A DNA stretch of 64,000 bases from Phoenix dactylifera. Its lineage: Eukaryota > Streptophyta > Magnoliopsida > Arecales > Arecaceae. The DNA is taken from assembly GCF_009389715.1 (NCBI RefSeq), contig NW_024067847.1:248001-312000 (forward strand), given 5' to 3'. The position numbers were made by a program, and so were the translations under genes. A model generated the notes under the pieces. It was not told where the DNA came from. It made no database searches and saw only the letters and a program-made list of their open reading frames with translations. This document shows positions 21,468 to 32,783 of this stretch, in pieces. Within the stretch, counting starts at the first letter, position 1, and every line of letters begins with the position of its first letter.

Positions 21468-23501
21468 ATGAGTCGTGGTCCCAACGAGGTTGGGTCCACC
21501 ATTAGCAGTGAGGAGGTGGAGATGGCTGAGGAATGGTTCTTTCCTCAGCGCGGGTTCCGTTTGGAACCCGCAGGATCGGGGAGTCGAGTAACGAGGCCCC
21601 CTCCGGGCCGGATCGGAGTGTACTTGGAATCACTCTGGGCCGGCCTGCGATTCTCCCTCCACGGGTTTGTGAATGAGCTGCTCGCGGCGTATCAAATCGT
21701 CCCGGCGTAGCTCGTTCTGAACGCGTGGAGGACTATTGTCGGTTTCTTATCCTTGTGCTTGTTGCACGGGATGCCGTCCTCAGTTAATGTTTTCCGGTGA
21801 TGCTTCTTATTGAAGTCCAATCCGGAAGATGGAGAGTGGCTCTATCTTGCCTTTCGGGGTGGTCGGCCACTCTTCCGGGATGCTCCTACATCTATTCACA
21901 GATGGAAGGAGAAGTTTTTCTTTTTATCTTCTGAGCGGACGTGGGGGTTCGATCCTTGATGGGGGCAAGCTCGACTCAAAACCGCCAACAAGCTCCCAGG
22001 CTTGTCCAAGGGCGAGCAGAAGATCCTCGACGCTCTTAGCGGCCTCGAGGGGGACATTCTGTTGAGCAACCTTGTGCGCGAGGACGCTCTGGTCAATATT
22101 GGCCTAAGTTCGGTGCGCCCTCAGGGTAAGGGTAGTTTTTATCGCTTTGGTTTGTTGTCTTTTCTTCCCCGATATTTGACTCCTATTTTTTGCTTTCAGA
22201 CGTTCCGAAGATGGTGACAAAGAATGCGGCCCTTTACGCCCGATTTCAGAAGAGGGCCGCTGAGACTAGTGGGGTCCCACCCGAGCCCCGAAAGAAGGCT
22301 CGGACATCTGGGACGAGCGTCGGGGCAGCCCTAGCTAGATCTTTTGGGGCTGCTCAGAAGGAGGTTCCGAGCTCCGACCACAGGGGCCCAAGCCCCGCGG
22401 GGGTATCCGCGGCACTCGCGTGCCCGGTGCCCATTTCACAGCGTCCAGGTTGGCCGCCAGTCCGACCTCAGGATCCCGCGCCCGAGACGAGCAGCCAGGA
22501 TGGTGCGGGACCGCATTCGCCGAGCCCAACAAGGCCTAGCCTCCCTGGGCCCTCGGAAGTCGGGTCCCGGCCTGAGAGGAGGCCATATCTTCCTTCTTGG
22601 GAGATCTATGAAGGGGACTCAGCCCTTGATGACCCCACAGTCGCGCGGCAAGTGTTTCGGGGCGCGCTCCTCCCGGCCGACCAGACCAAGATCCGGTCGA
22701 CCAACTACAACAAATTTCTGGATGGAGTATATTGCTCCGGGGTCCGGGTAAGCATAACTTTCAACTCTCATTTTTGTTTTCCAATTTTCAGTCTTTAACT
22801 TATTTTGTTTGCTGTTTTAACAGCATCTCCATGAGATGGAGACCTTGATGCATATTGCCTCTGACTATCGGGAACGGGCCCGAAGATGTCAGCAAGGGCA
22901 AGAGGAGGCCGATCTGAAGCGCGTCGAAGCCGAGGTCGAGCAGAAGGTGCTCCTCGCAAGAGTGGAGGCCGCCGAGGACGAGCTTTGGGCTCTGACCGCG
23001 GCGCTCGAGGAGGAAAAGGGGGCGCATGCACTGGTCAGATCGGAATTGCGCGCTATCGAGGCGCGTCTGGCCGAGGCCTGCTCGGCGCTGGCCGTTCGTG
23101 AGCAGGAGGTGAGGTACGCTCACCTCAAGGCGCAAGAGCTCGAGGCCCGTGAGAGGAGGGCTCGGGAGGAGGCCCAGCACGCGGTCCAGCTCTTCCGAGA
23201 ATCGGAAGAGTTTCTGGACTTGCTGGAGGAGGAAGCCATGGACGGGCTCATCCGCAGCTTCGATGACTTCCGCAACCAGCTAAGGCGGTTATGCCCCGAA
23301 TTTGATCTCAATATGCTCCAACCCGGGGCAGGGGTCGAGGAGCTTGAGGCGCCTGGAGAGCCGGCCGAGGCCGAGGCTCAGGCGGCCGAAGAGGGTGAGA
23401 TTCCCGCTGAGGGGGATCTAGGAGCTTCGGATGCTGTCCTTCAAACTGCTCAGGCCAAGGCGACGGCTGCGGATGATCACGGAGCGGTGCCCGCTTCTTA
23501 G
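21468..23501 (+). pseudogene. Antisense extra gene of Gypsy element (gypsy-type transposon domain plus coiled coil)
   Basis: The gene is transcribed opposite to gag-pol. A continuous frame runs from ATG 21468 (after a TTCTTTTAG acceptor-like site) to 22125, then intron 22126-22199 (GTAAG...TTTCAG), exon 2 22200-22747, intron 22748-22823 (GTAAGC...TAACAG) and exon 3 22824-23501; both joins keep frame. Exon 1 has the plant 'putative gypsy type transposon' domain: LHGFVNELLAAYQIVPA, then NAWRTIVGFLSL, SNPEDGEWLYLAFRGG and RWKEKFFFL. Exon 2 is Pro/Ser/Arg-rich. Exon 3 is a Glu/Ala/Arg-rich coiled coil (EAEVEQKVLLARVEAAEDEL and similar). Three in-frame stops break exon 1 (21708-21710, about 21798-21800 and 21957-21959). 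Function is unknown; comparable ORFs are described in Tat-lineage elements. Confidence 0.85.
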
Positions 23502-24897
23502 GATTTTGTCTTTGCTTTTTGGTCTTTACTTTTTCTTTGTAAGCAAGGTCGGCCTTCACAGTTGTATGGCCGAACTTTGATTTTGTACTTAGCCCTCGGG
23601 CTTTTATTAATGAATCCCTCTTTTCCTAAGCTTGTGTTTGTTCTGAATTTGTTCTAAGTCTGCGTCTGTTTTGTTTTCCTTCTATGTAAGTTTTCGATCA
23701 ATTGTACTAGTCTCCTTCGACAAGTTTTTCCTGGCTCGGCTGAGCCCCGTTCGCACTTGTTGTGCATAGGCCACCTGAGGGATGTTCCGGTGTTTTTGAG
23801 CTCGGCTTTGAATCTTGCCGATCCCTTGAGCTCGAAGTCGAATACTGTCGAGCACTCGGACTTGGATCCATTTTTCAAAAGTTTCGGCCGAGTCTTCGAG
23901 CTCGGCTTTTCGGATATAGATTCGTAAGAACTTCGGAGTCGGACCCCGACGGGATCGTGAGTCAGAATTCTGCTATCATTAATGCTTTCATGGTGACTAA
24001 CCCCGAATTCGGCTGGTATACCGACCGAAACATAACTACTTGGCGCTACTAGGTTTGGCTAGAATATCTAGGCTTGAGGTTGTCGTCGCGAGCATGCATC
24101 GGCCTAGGCCGACATTTAAAGTCGGCCGAGTCTTTATTCAAGGATCTGCATAGATCAACCTGTAAACTGTCGGTGAAAGCATGCCCGAGGTCGGAAGACC
24201 TCGACTTATGGTTGGCTCAAATGAGCATTTCGATCTTGGTCGGAAAGTCTTCCGAGCTCAGTCAGGACTTTGTCGAACATTATGGTGTCAGCAAATAAGT
24301 ACAGTAACATAGGTGCTGGGTGAGGAGTACCTTTCACACTACTGGGAATCTGCTCTGAGGTCAGCCGACTTCAAGTAGGGGTAGCCGATTCCGCTCTGTG
24401 GTCTGCTCTCAGAGGTGCTTTGGCCTGGGGTCGATGCTTCCGCGAGTAATGTTCATCCGTGGGAGAACGAGGCGGCGCTTTGGTCGGAGCTTTGCGCCAT
24501 GGCGTAGCTCGATCCATCCCCGTTCCTTGGCCTGTGCTCGGCTCGGTAGGATACCTGACCTTGGTTGGGAAGATCCTGAGCTCGGCCGAGATTTTGTCGA
24601 CCGTCCTGGTGCATAAAGTAAATGCAGTAATGTAGGTGCTAGGTGAGATGTACCTTTTGCACCATCGGAGTCGGGCACTTGAGGTTGAGAGCCGATTCCG
24701 TTCTATGATCGGGTTCAAGAGGCATTCTTTGGCCTATAACCCGCTTCCGCAGGTGATGTCCTCTGCAGGTTGGAAGGCCCGCGAAGGTCCCAGCTTTTGT
24801 CTTTCCGCAGTTGGGGAAAATTGTTGTCAGCATATGTAGTCCCGGCTTTTGCCGAGGAATGTATGAGATTGAAGGTGCTCGGGTTTGTTGTTGACCT
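23502..24897. other. Gypsy internal non-coding region
   Basis: This lies between the antisense gene and the 117-bp array. It is rich in GAGCTCGG, TCGGCCGAG and GGTCGA words. A polyadenylation-like context (TATTAATGAATCCC) lies near 23605. Two related blocks occur at about 24290-24430 and 24600-24740 (GTAGGTGCTRGGTGAGRWGTACCTTT), a diverged duplication. No gene is seen. Confidence 0.6.
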
Positions 24898-25915
24898 GGT
24901 GACGCTTTCCGAGGTCGAGGGAGTTTGAGACTACTGTCGACTCGAGGCATCCTGAACTTTGTCGAGGTATCGTGCGCAAGGTCGAGGGGTCTGGAAATGC
25001 GCTATCGACCTGCGACGCTTCCCGAGATCGAGAAAGTTTGGAACTCTATTATCGACTCACGGGGCGTCCCAAACTTTGTCGAGGCATCGTGCGCAAGGTT
25101 GAGGGGTCTGGAAATGCACTGTCGACCTGCGATGCTTTCCGAGGTCGAGGAAGTTTGGGACTCTACTATCGACTCACGGGGCATCCCGAACTTTGTCGAG
25201 GTGTCGTGCGTAAGGTCGAGGGGTCTGGAAACGCACGGTCGACCTGCGATGCTTTTCGAGATCGAGGGAGTTTGGGACTCTACTATCGACTCACGGGGCA
25301 TCCCGAACTTTGTCGAGGTATCGTGCGCAAGGTCGAGAAGTCTGGAAACGCACTGTCGACCTGCGACACTTTCCAAGGTCGAGAGAGTTTGGGACTCTAC
25401 TATCAACTCACGGGGCATCCTGAACTTTGTCGAGGTATCGTGCGCAAGGTCGAGGGGTCTGGGAATGTACTGTCGACCTGCGACGCTTCCCGAGGTCGAG
25501 AAAGTTTGGGACTCTACTATCGACTCACGGGGCATCCCGAACTTTATCGATGTATCGTGCGCAAGGTCGAGGGGTCTGAGAACGCACGGTCGACCTGCGA
25601 CGCTTTCCAAGGTCGAGAAAGTTTGGGACTCTACTATCGACTCACGAGGCATCCCGAACTTTGTCGAGGTGTCGTACACAAGGTCGAGGGGTCTGAGAAC
25701 GCACGGTCGACCTGCGATGCTTTCCGAGGTCGAGGGAGTTTGGGAATCTACTATCGACTCACGGGGCATCCCGAACTTCATCGAGGTATCGTGCGCAAGA
25801 TCGAGGGGTCTGGAAACGCACTGTCGACCTGCGACGCTTCCGAGGTCGAGGGAGTTTGGGACTCTACTATCGACTCACGGAGCATCCCAAACTTGGTCGA
25901 GGTATTTGAGGAAGA
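24898..25915 (+). repeat. 117-bp tandem array, about 8.7 copies
   Basis: The units contain GTCGAGGGGTCTGGAAA, then GTCGACCTGCGACGCTT, then GACTCACGGGGCATCCC. Anchor words recur every 117 bases (24981, 25098, 25215 and so on). Because 117 is divisible by three, several frames on both strands are open for about 1 kb, but these are repeat artefacts. The array sits between the antisense gene and the integrase end of pol. Confidence 0.95.
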
Positions 25916-26167
25916 TCGAGACCGAGCTCGATAGCAGCATAGCGGGGTACTTCAGGCTTGATTGCAGCATTTGAGCTTTGCCGAGTGGTCGAGTGTCCGA
26001 GCTTTGTCGAGCAGTCGAGCTTGGCCGGGCATCCGAGCTTGGTCGGGAATCTCTGGGATTTATGAGCGTCCCAGTGTCAGGAGCATGAAATAATTAATGG
26101 AGAACCGTAAAGAAATCATAAATGGAAAGAGAATTGCATTCCTGTTTGTCGACGATCTCCGAAGGGT

Positions 26168-27617
26168 TTATTGGTAGTACATCCGAAGGTTCTTGGAGTT
26201 CCAGCTTCGAGGGATAGAGGTCCCCTCAAGAGTCTCCAATTTGTAAGCCCCGGGCCGCTGGACTCGCGCGACTCGGTAAGGTCCTTCCCAGTTCGGGGCT
26301 AGTTTCTCCTGCTCGGTGGGCTGAGAGGCCTCAGCCCTCCTGAGGACGAGATCTCCCACTTTGAAGAGCTTGGCTCTTACTCTGGAGTTGTAATATTGCG
26401 CTGTTTTCCGTTGATACCTCGCCATACGAACTCGGGCCGCCTCCCTGGTCTCCTCGATGAGGTCCAGGTTCCCTCTAAGCTGGAGGAGTTGGAGGCTGCG
26501 TTGTAGTGTTCAACCCTTGGCGAGGGGAGCCCAATTTCCAGGCGAATGATGGCTTCTGTTCCGTATGCCAAGTTAAAGGGGGTTTCACCGGTGGGAAGCC
26601 GAAATGTTGTTCTGTAGGCCCAAAGGACATTGTAGAGGTCTTCAACCCATTGCCCCTTGGACCGGTCTAGCTTGGTTTTGAGTCCTTGAAGGATGGTGCG
26701 ATTCGTCACCTCGGTTTCTCCATTTGTCTGAGGATGTGCAACCGAGGTAAAGCGGTGGTCGATGCTGAGCTCAGAGTAGAACTCTCTGAAATGGATGTTG
26801 TCAAACTGACGACCGTTATCAGATATAAGGATGCGGAGGAGTCCAAATCTACAAATGATCGACTTCCAGACAAAGTTTCGCATTTTTTGCTCGATGATCC
26901 GGACCACTGGTTCGGCTTCGACCCACTTAGTGAAGTAGTCGATGGAGACGACCAGAAATTTTCTCTGTCCGGTCGCCGGTGGAATGGCCCCAGGATGTCG
27001 ATGCCCCACTGGGCGAACGGCCAAGGTGCACTGATCGAAGTCAGCGAGGCCGAAGGTCGGCGCTGAATGTTGGCATTTCGCTGGCATCGGTCGCACCTTC
27101 GGACAAAGTCCGTTGCATCCTTCTGGAGGGTGGGCCAAAAGTATCCCTGGCGCAAGATTTTATGGGCCAGTGCTCGGCCTCCCAGATGGTTCCCGCATAT
27201 CCCTTCATGAACCTCTCGCATAGCATAGTCCGCTTCTGACGAGCGGAGGCACCTGAGGAGAGAAGAGGTGAAAGATTTTCGGTAGAGCTTGCCTTCATAT
27301 AGTATGAACCAGGAAGCTTGGCGCCTGATCCGGCGAGCTTCGAGCTCGTCGTTGGGGAGGACTTCACTCTGCAGGTAGTTGACGAGCTCATCTACCCTGC
27401 TCGGCTCGGTGCCTATGCACATGGCTGGCTCAGGCTCTTCTGTGCTGGGTGTTTGGAGATATTCAAGCACCGTTGCTTTGGGGAGCTCGCTCATGCGGGA
27501 GGTCGCCAATTTCGATAGTTGGTCGGCCCTGAGATTCTCCGTTCTGGGGATATGGTGAATGTTGAAGGAGCTCATAGTCAAGGTAAGGTCTCGCACCTTT
27601 TGGAGATACTTCTGCAT
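26168..27617 (-). pseudogene. Gypsy integrase, frameshifted
   Basis: From the N-terminal side, the zinc-binding region has HEGICGNHLGGRALAHKIL and CDRCQRNANIQ. The catalytic core has WGIDILGPF (first Asp), RILISDNGRQF (second Asp) and HPQTNGETEVTNR (catalytic Glu). A C-terminal part follows with FKVGDLVLRR and LAPNWEGPYRV. A frameshift lies near 26990 between the zinc region and the core, and another near 26400-26470 before the C-terminal part. It is typical of the Tat branch, with no chromodomain visible. Confidence 0.9.
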
Positions 27618-27650
27618 CGATGGCTCTTTCGCTTCAAAATCCTCCAGAAC

Positions 27651-28364
27651 CTAGCTCACAACCAGTTGTGAATCACTGAAGACCTTCAGGTCTTCTGCCC
27701 CCCACTCTTTTGTCAACTTGAGCCCGACAATAAGCGCATCGTATTCTGCCTCATTGTTTGAGGTTGGAAATTCGACGCGTAGGGCCTGCTCGGCGACAAC
27801 TCCGTCCGGGCTAGTGAGGATAAGACCCGCTCCACTATCCCCCAAGGTCGATGAGCCGTCTACGTATAGAACCCATGGCTGCCCCGGGGTCTCTTTTGCT
27901 GGCATAAGTGGGTGCTCGGGGTCATCTGGCAAAGTGCACTCCACAATAAAATCAGCTAGCGCCTGAGCCTTAATTGCCGGCCTCGGACGGTAGTCGAGGT
28001 CGAGCTCCCCGAGCTCGACTACCCACTTGGCAATCCTTCCGGCACGGTCCGACCGCTGTAGGATCTGCTTCATTGGTTGGTCGGTTAATATAGCCACTAT
28101 GTGGGCTTGGAAGTAGGGTCGGAGCCTCTGAGCTGAGATGATCAGGACGAAAATTGTCTTCTTCAGTTTAGAATATCGGATCTCAGCATCTCTGAGGACT
28201 CGACTGGTATAGTAGACAGGCTTTTGAAGCTTGTCCTCCTCTCGAACTAAGACTGAGCTTACTGCGACCGGGAAAACAGCTAAGTACAGGTACAGGAGCT
28301 CGCCCTGCTGGGGTTTGGTGAGCAGCAGTGGAGAGGCGAGAAGGCACCTGAGCTCTTCAAAAGC
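27651..28364 (-). pseudogene. Gypsy RNase H region
   Basis: The RT-RNase H connection (about 28364-28100) is degraded by stops. From 28097 the RNase H domain is open, with catalytic residues in LYVDGSS (Asp), NNEAEYDAL (Glu) and VFSDSQLVV (Asp). The frame stops at 27651 directly before the segment that leads to integrase. The archaeal-like extra RNase H arrangement usual for Tat elements fits, but was not tested. Confidence 0.8.
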
Positions 28365-29340
28365 TTACTGACATTCCTCCGACCACAGGAAGTCCTTCGG
28401 TCGTTTGAGGATCTTGAAGAATGGGAGGCACCGCCCGGCCGACCTGGAGATGAATCTCCCTAGAGCCGCGATTTGCCCTGTGAGCCGCTGCACCTCCTTG
28501 ACTGTCTTCGGTGGTACCATCTCCTGCAGCACCCGGATCTTCTCGGGGTTAGCTTTGACTCCATGCTGGGTCACTATGAAGCCCAGGAACTTGTCCGAGG
28601 TGACTCCGAACGCACATTTCGCCGGGTTGAGCTTCATTTGGTACTTTGAGCTTGGAGAACGTTTCAGTGAGGTCAGCCACATGGTGTTCGGCTGTCCGGC
28701 TTTTTACTAGCATGTCATCCACATAGACCTCCATGTTTCGGACTATCTGGGCCTTGAATATCTGGCTGACCAGCCTTTGGTATGTGGCTCCTACATTCTT
28801 CAACCCGAACGGCATCACTTTGTAGCAATAAGTGCCCTTGTCGGTGATGAAAGCTGTCTTCTCCTCATCTTCTGGCACCATTCGGATTTGATTGTATCCC
28901 GAGAAGGCGTCCATGAAGGTTAACAGTTGATGTCCTGAAGTGGAATCCACGAGCTGGTCGATGTTGGGGAGGGAGAAGCTATCCTTCGGGCAGGCTTTGT
29001 TCAGGTCAGTGTAGTCCACGCACATACGCCACTTTCCATTGGCTTTCTTCACGAGGACCACATTGGCGAGCCAGTCCGGATAGGATACCTCCCGGATGAA
29101 GCCGGCCTCGAGGAGTATGTCTACTTCCTCGGCCGCTGTTCATTGTCGTTCCGGGGCGGAGCCCCGTTTCTTTTGCCTCACGGGTCTGCTGGTTGATTTC
29201 ACCTGGAGCCGGTGGACCATGACCTTGGGGTCAATTCCGGGCATGTCGGCGGACGACCAGGCAAAGATATCCTTGTTGGCCCGGAGGAATCCGATCAGCT
29301 GCTCCTTCTCGAGTGAACTCAGGCCGGAGCCGACCTGCAC
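28365..29340 (-). pseudogene. Gypsy reverse transcriptase, frameshifted
   Basis: The RT domain on the minus strand has WRMCVDYTDLNKACPKD, LLTFMDAFSGYNQI, the motif FGLKNVGATYQRL, and the active site MEVYVDDMLVKS. It continues after a frameshift near 28640 with LNPAKCAFGV, FLGFIVTQHG and VQRLTGQIAALGRF. The stretch 29340-29140 (IDPKVMVHRLQV and preceding) is the N-terminal approach to RT, with a break near 29065-29140. The protein is non-functional. Confidence 0.9.
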
Positions 29341-29361
29341 GGTTAGCTCTGGGCAATTTTC

Positions 29362-29976
29362 TTATATAGGAACCTGAGTAAGAAGCTCACCAAGTTCCAC
29401 CTGCTTCTTCCAAGGGTGGTCCCGCACCTCCAAGGTTTCGATGGGAAACGTGCAGTCCCTTGCTTGAGCTGGCACCTTGGCCGGTAGATCCTGTTGGCCT
29501 GATGCTTCGGTCGGCCGCTTCGCTTTATAGGCCGCCATATAGCATTGCTTGGCTATCAGCTGGTTCCCGCGAACTTCGCCTACTCCTTGGTCGGTAGGGA
29601 ATCGCACGAGCAAGTGGTAAGTTGAAACCACTGCTCAGAGGGCATTCAGCCCTGGTCGTCCAAGAATGGCATTGTAGGCTGAAGGCAAGCGGACCACAAG
29701 GAAGTCCGTCCTCACAATACTTTCTCGGGGGGCGAGTCCGACCATGACCAGGAGGCTAACTTCGCCCTCCACCAGGACCGAATCTCGGGTAAATCTGACC
29801 AGCGGAGCATTCATTCTCCGAAGCTGGTTCTCTGCCATCCCCATCTTTTGATAGGCATCATAATACAAAATGTTTGCCGAGCTTCCATTATCAACCAGGA
29901 CGCGTTTTACATCAAACTTATTTACAATCATAGAGATTACCACCGCGTCATCATAGGGGGTTTCGACCCCTTTCAA
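29362..29976 (-). pseudogene. Gypsy aspartic protease
   Basis: The retropepsin-like active site is in RVLVDNGSSANILYYD, where the usual D-S/T-G is D-N-G, a variant common in plant Gypsy elements. It is followed by SAYNAILGRPGLNAL, the conserved flap and helix region with ILGR. The frame stops at 29635; the linker 29631-29362 toward RT is open but separated by that stop. Confidence 0.85.
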
Positions 29977-30143
29977 GTTCTTGTCCGAGAACGAGATGGC
30001 TTCAAAAATGCGCAGGCGCTTCGGGGGGCCCCTCTTCTCGGCTAGCCCTCCGACTGAGGTCCTCCGATGGTGTTTATGGTGCCTACGATAGGTCTATGGA
30101 CATTTGAAGCTCCGGGCTGCTCGGCATTTTCTGCTGGCCTCCT

Positions 30144-31642
30144 TTACTCGCGCCGGTTTTGTACAAACTGGCTCAGTACTCCGTGACGGATGAGTGCCTC
30201 AATCTCATCCCAGAGCTGGAAGCAATCCTCCGTGTTGTGGCCGTGGTCTCGGTGGAAGCGGCAATACTTGCTAGGATTGCGGTAGGCTCCGGGGTCCCTT
30301 ATCGGCGGTGGAGGCCGAAAATAATCTCGGCCCTCAATCTCCATGAGGATCTCCGTTCGGGGAGCGTTGAGGGGAGTGTAATTTTCATACCTCCCCGGCG
30401 AAACCCGTGGCCGTGTTGGAGACCTCGGTCGGGGTGGGGACCTTGGTCTGCACTGTCCCTGCTGCCGAGGTGGACTCCTTAGCCATTGCAGAATTTTGTT
30501 TCGGCGGGGAGATGGGCTTCACTGACGGCCGCACTCCTCGCGGCGTTTCTTTTGCTTCTTTGAAGCCGGCTCGGTCGCACCCCGCCTGGAGGCGATGGCC
30601 TCTTCGGCCTTTGCATACTTCCGAGCTCGGGCCAGCATTTTGGTGAAGTCAGCAGGAAAGCTCTTCTCGATAGAGAAGAGGAATCTGTAGGAGCGAGCTC
30701 CAGTCTTCAGCGCCGACATGGCTATCGACTGGTCGAGCTCGCGAACCTCCCAGGTCGCAGCGGTGAAGCGGTCGAGGTACTCCCTAAGAGATTCACCTTC
30801 CCGCTGCTTGACATCCAGGAGGGAGTCCGACGTTCGCCGCTGGCGCCTGCTGGCAGCAAAGTTGGTGGCGAACTGCCTGCCAAGCTGCTCAAAGGAGGAG
30901 ATTGTGCTCGGCTTTAGCTCCAAAAATTAGAGTCGAGCAGTTCCTCTAAGAGTTGCTGGAAAGGCCTTGCAGAGCACAGCCTCTGAAGACCCTTGCAATG
31001 CCATAAGGGCTCGGTAGCTCTCCAAATAATCGAGGGGGTCAGCGGTCCCATTGTAAGGCTCTACTTGGGCATCTTGAACCTGGGTGGGACCGGCTCGTCC
31101 TCGATCTGGCGGGAGAAGGGGGACTTCGTAGTGAATTCGAAGTCACCCTCACGCCTTGCCCTTCTGCTGCGGAGCGCCTCAATCTGGCGCTCAAGATTCT
31201 CGACCTTTCTGTCGAGTTTCCCAACCTGGAAAATTGCCACAGTAGTCTGCTCCGGTTCATGGCGGTCCGGGGCTGACTCAGCTTCCGAAAACTGTGGCCT
31301 CCTGTCTGTGCTCCTCCCCGGCAATTCACTCCGGGGAGACACTCGTTCTTCATTGTTAGCCCTGGAGGAACCGTGAAGATTCTGGCCCTGGGAGATTGGA
31401 CCATTCGGAGGAAGCCTTGGCTAGACCTGGGCCTGCGAGCGTAGCATTGGTGGGGCTTCCTCATGCTGCAGGCCTTGGATGGCGGCAGCTAATGCCTGGA
31501 CTTGTTGCACCAGGGCATTGAACTGTTCCGGCTGGATTTGGGGAGTCGAATTAGCCAGGGGTGGTGAATTCCAGACAGAGTGTCCGGAACTTTGTGGGAG
31601 ACGCCGGAAAACATTGGAGGCTCTTTTACTTCTCAACTTCAT
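30144..31642 (-). pseudogene. Gypsy gag, broken in several places
   Basis: Gag starts at ATG 31642, 33 bases inside the LTR end, with a Gln-rich helix (QFNALVQQVQALAAAIQGLQ). An in-frame TAG lies near 31421-31423. The same frame resumes to 31061 with a charged coiled coil (VGKLDRKVENLERQIEALRS). A frameshift near 31065 leads into the capsid-like region (SFEQLGRQFATNFAASR, YLDRFTAATWEVREL; 30923-30519). Another break near 30519 leads to the C-terminal part (30344-30144) with the zinc-knuckle-like YCRFHRDHGHNTEDC. Confidence 0.85.
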
Positions 31643-31660
31643 GGCCACGACTCGGCCCCT

Positions 31661-31675
31661 TCCTCTAGCGCCAAC
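31661..31675 (-). other. Gypsy primer-binding site
   Basis: The reverse complement reads GTTGGCGCTAGAGGA, directly adjoining the 5' LTR (31676-32778). The donor tRNA was not assigned. Confidence 0.6.
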
Positions 31676-32778
31676 TGTTGCTGGAAATTGGACCCGGGGG
31701 GCAGCCATCGGCTGAGGAGGAGAAGCTCTGGCACTTCGGATGGGGGGGAGCGGCGGTTTGTCGGCGGTCAGCGTCCTTCGGGAGACCTGCAAGAAACCGG
31801 TGGCCGGGGTTTTCGGCGCCGGCCCTCCGATGCTTAGGTTAGAGGGGGCTAACATGTGAGAGGAGAGGGGAGATGTTTTTCTTGGGTTTTTCCGGTGTCC
31901 AACCCCCACCAAGGTGGAGGGGTTCCCCTTTTATAGAGGAGTATCGTATTACTGTGAAGTGACGGGGCAGATCACCCTTTTTGTCATAATTGAACACGAT
32001 CATGTGCATTAATGGTGTCATGGAAGATCAAACCGAAGTCAGTGAGTCGTCGTGGCTGATCAGACGTGGTGGAGTGGTTCAACTGCCTACCGTGGAGGCG
32101 TTGAGGTTCGTAGATGACACGAGCATTGATTGTTTGAGTGAATCGGAGATCAGTAGAGGCCATACGCTTTAATTGTTGAGTGAACCGGAGATCAGTAGAG
32201 GCCATACGCTTTGATTGTTGAGTGAACAGGAGATCAGCAGGGGCCATACGCTTTAATGGTTGAGTGTGCCGGGGGTTAGAACAGGTTATGCGCATTAATT
32301 GTAGGCGGTGAAGTAGGGTATGGCTCTGACCGAGTTACGGAGAGACATGATGATAGTAGGCGAGTGGAGAGATCGGGTTTTAAGAGTTGGACTCCCGAAG
32401 GATATTTGGTTGAGATCGGCTGCTCTGGTGGGGCGTCTCGAAAACTGGTGTCTGGTCGGACGCCGAGCCGGGTTGGCTGCCTTTAGGCCGGGCGCCTTTG
32501 GGTTAAGCGTTCACTGGTCGGGCGCCTTCTGGTTGGGCGTCCACTGGTCGGACGCCGAGCCGGGCGAGTTGCCTTTAGGCCGGGCGCCCGCTGGTCGGGC
32601 GCCTTCTGGTCGGATGCCTTCTGGTCAGGCGCTCGCTGGTCGGACGCCGAGCCGGACGAGTTGCCTTTAGGCCGGGTGCCCGCTGGTCGGGCGTCTTCTG
32701 GTCGGGCGCCCGCTGGTTGGGCGCCTGTTAGTTGGGCACCTTCGGGTTGTCTGGGGTAACTTGGTTTTTCCCCTAACA
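31676..32778 (-). repeat. Gypsy 5' LTR (1103 bp)
   Basis: This is the right-hand LTR, the partner of 19753-20871, ending CCTAACA before the ACTAT duplication. It lacks the long G-run of the other copy. Confidence 0.9.
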
Positions 32779-32783
32779 ACTAT

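Larger units (their letters stand above)
19753..32778 (-). mobile_element. Ty3/Gypsy element, Tat/Retand-like, 13.0 kb
   Basis: This is a complete element flanked by a perfect duplication ACTAT (19748-19752 and 32779-32783). The LTRs are 19753-20871 and 31676-32778, both TGTTGCTGG...CCTAACA. Minus-strand order from the right is LTR, primer-binding site, gag, protease, RT, RNase H, integrase, a non-coding region with a 117-bp tandem array, an oppositely oriented extra gene, polypurine tract, LTR. An additional antisense ORF between pol and the 3' LTR is described for Tat-lineage elements such as Retand; the assignment is inferred from that layout. All coding parts carry stops or frameshifts, so it cannot move by itself. 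The LTRs differ by a 16-bp length change and scattered substitutions, showing moderate age. Confidence 0.9.

Noticed and set aside
24898..25915. CRISPR-like periodic array
   Set aside because: Units are contiguous without unique spacers; the host is a plant and the array lies in a Gypsy element.
24925..25974. Open frames of 250-350 codons on both strands
   Set aside because: They arise from the 117-bp tandem array, whose unit is a multiple of three.
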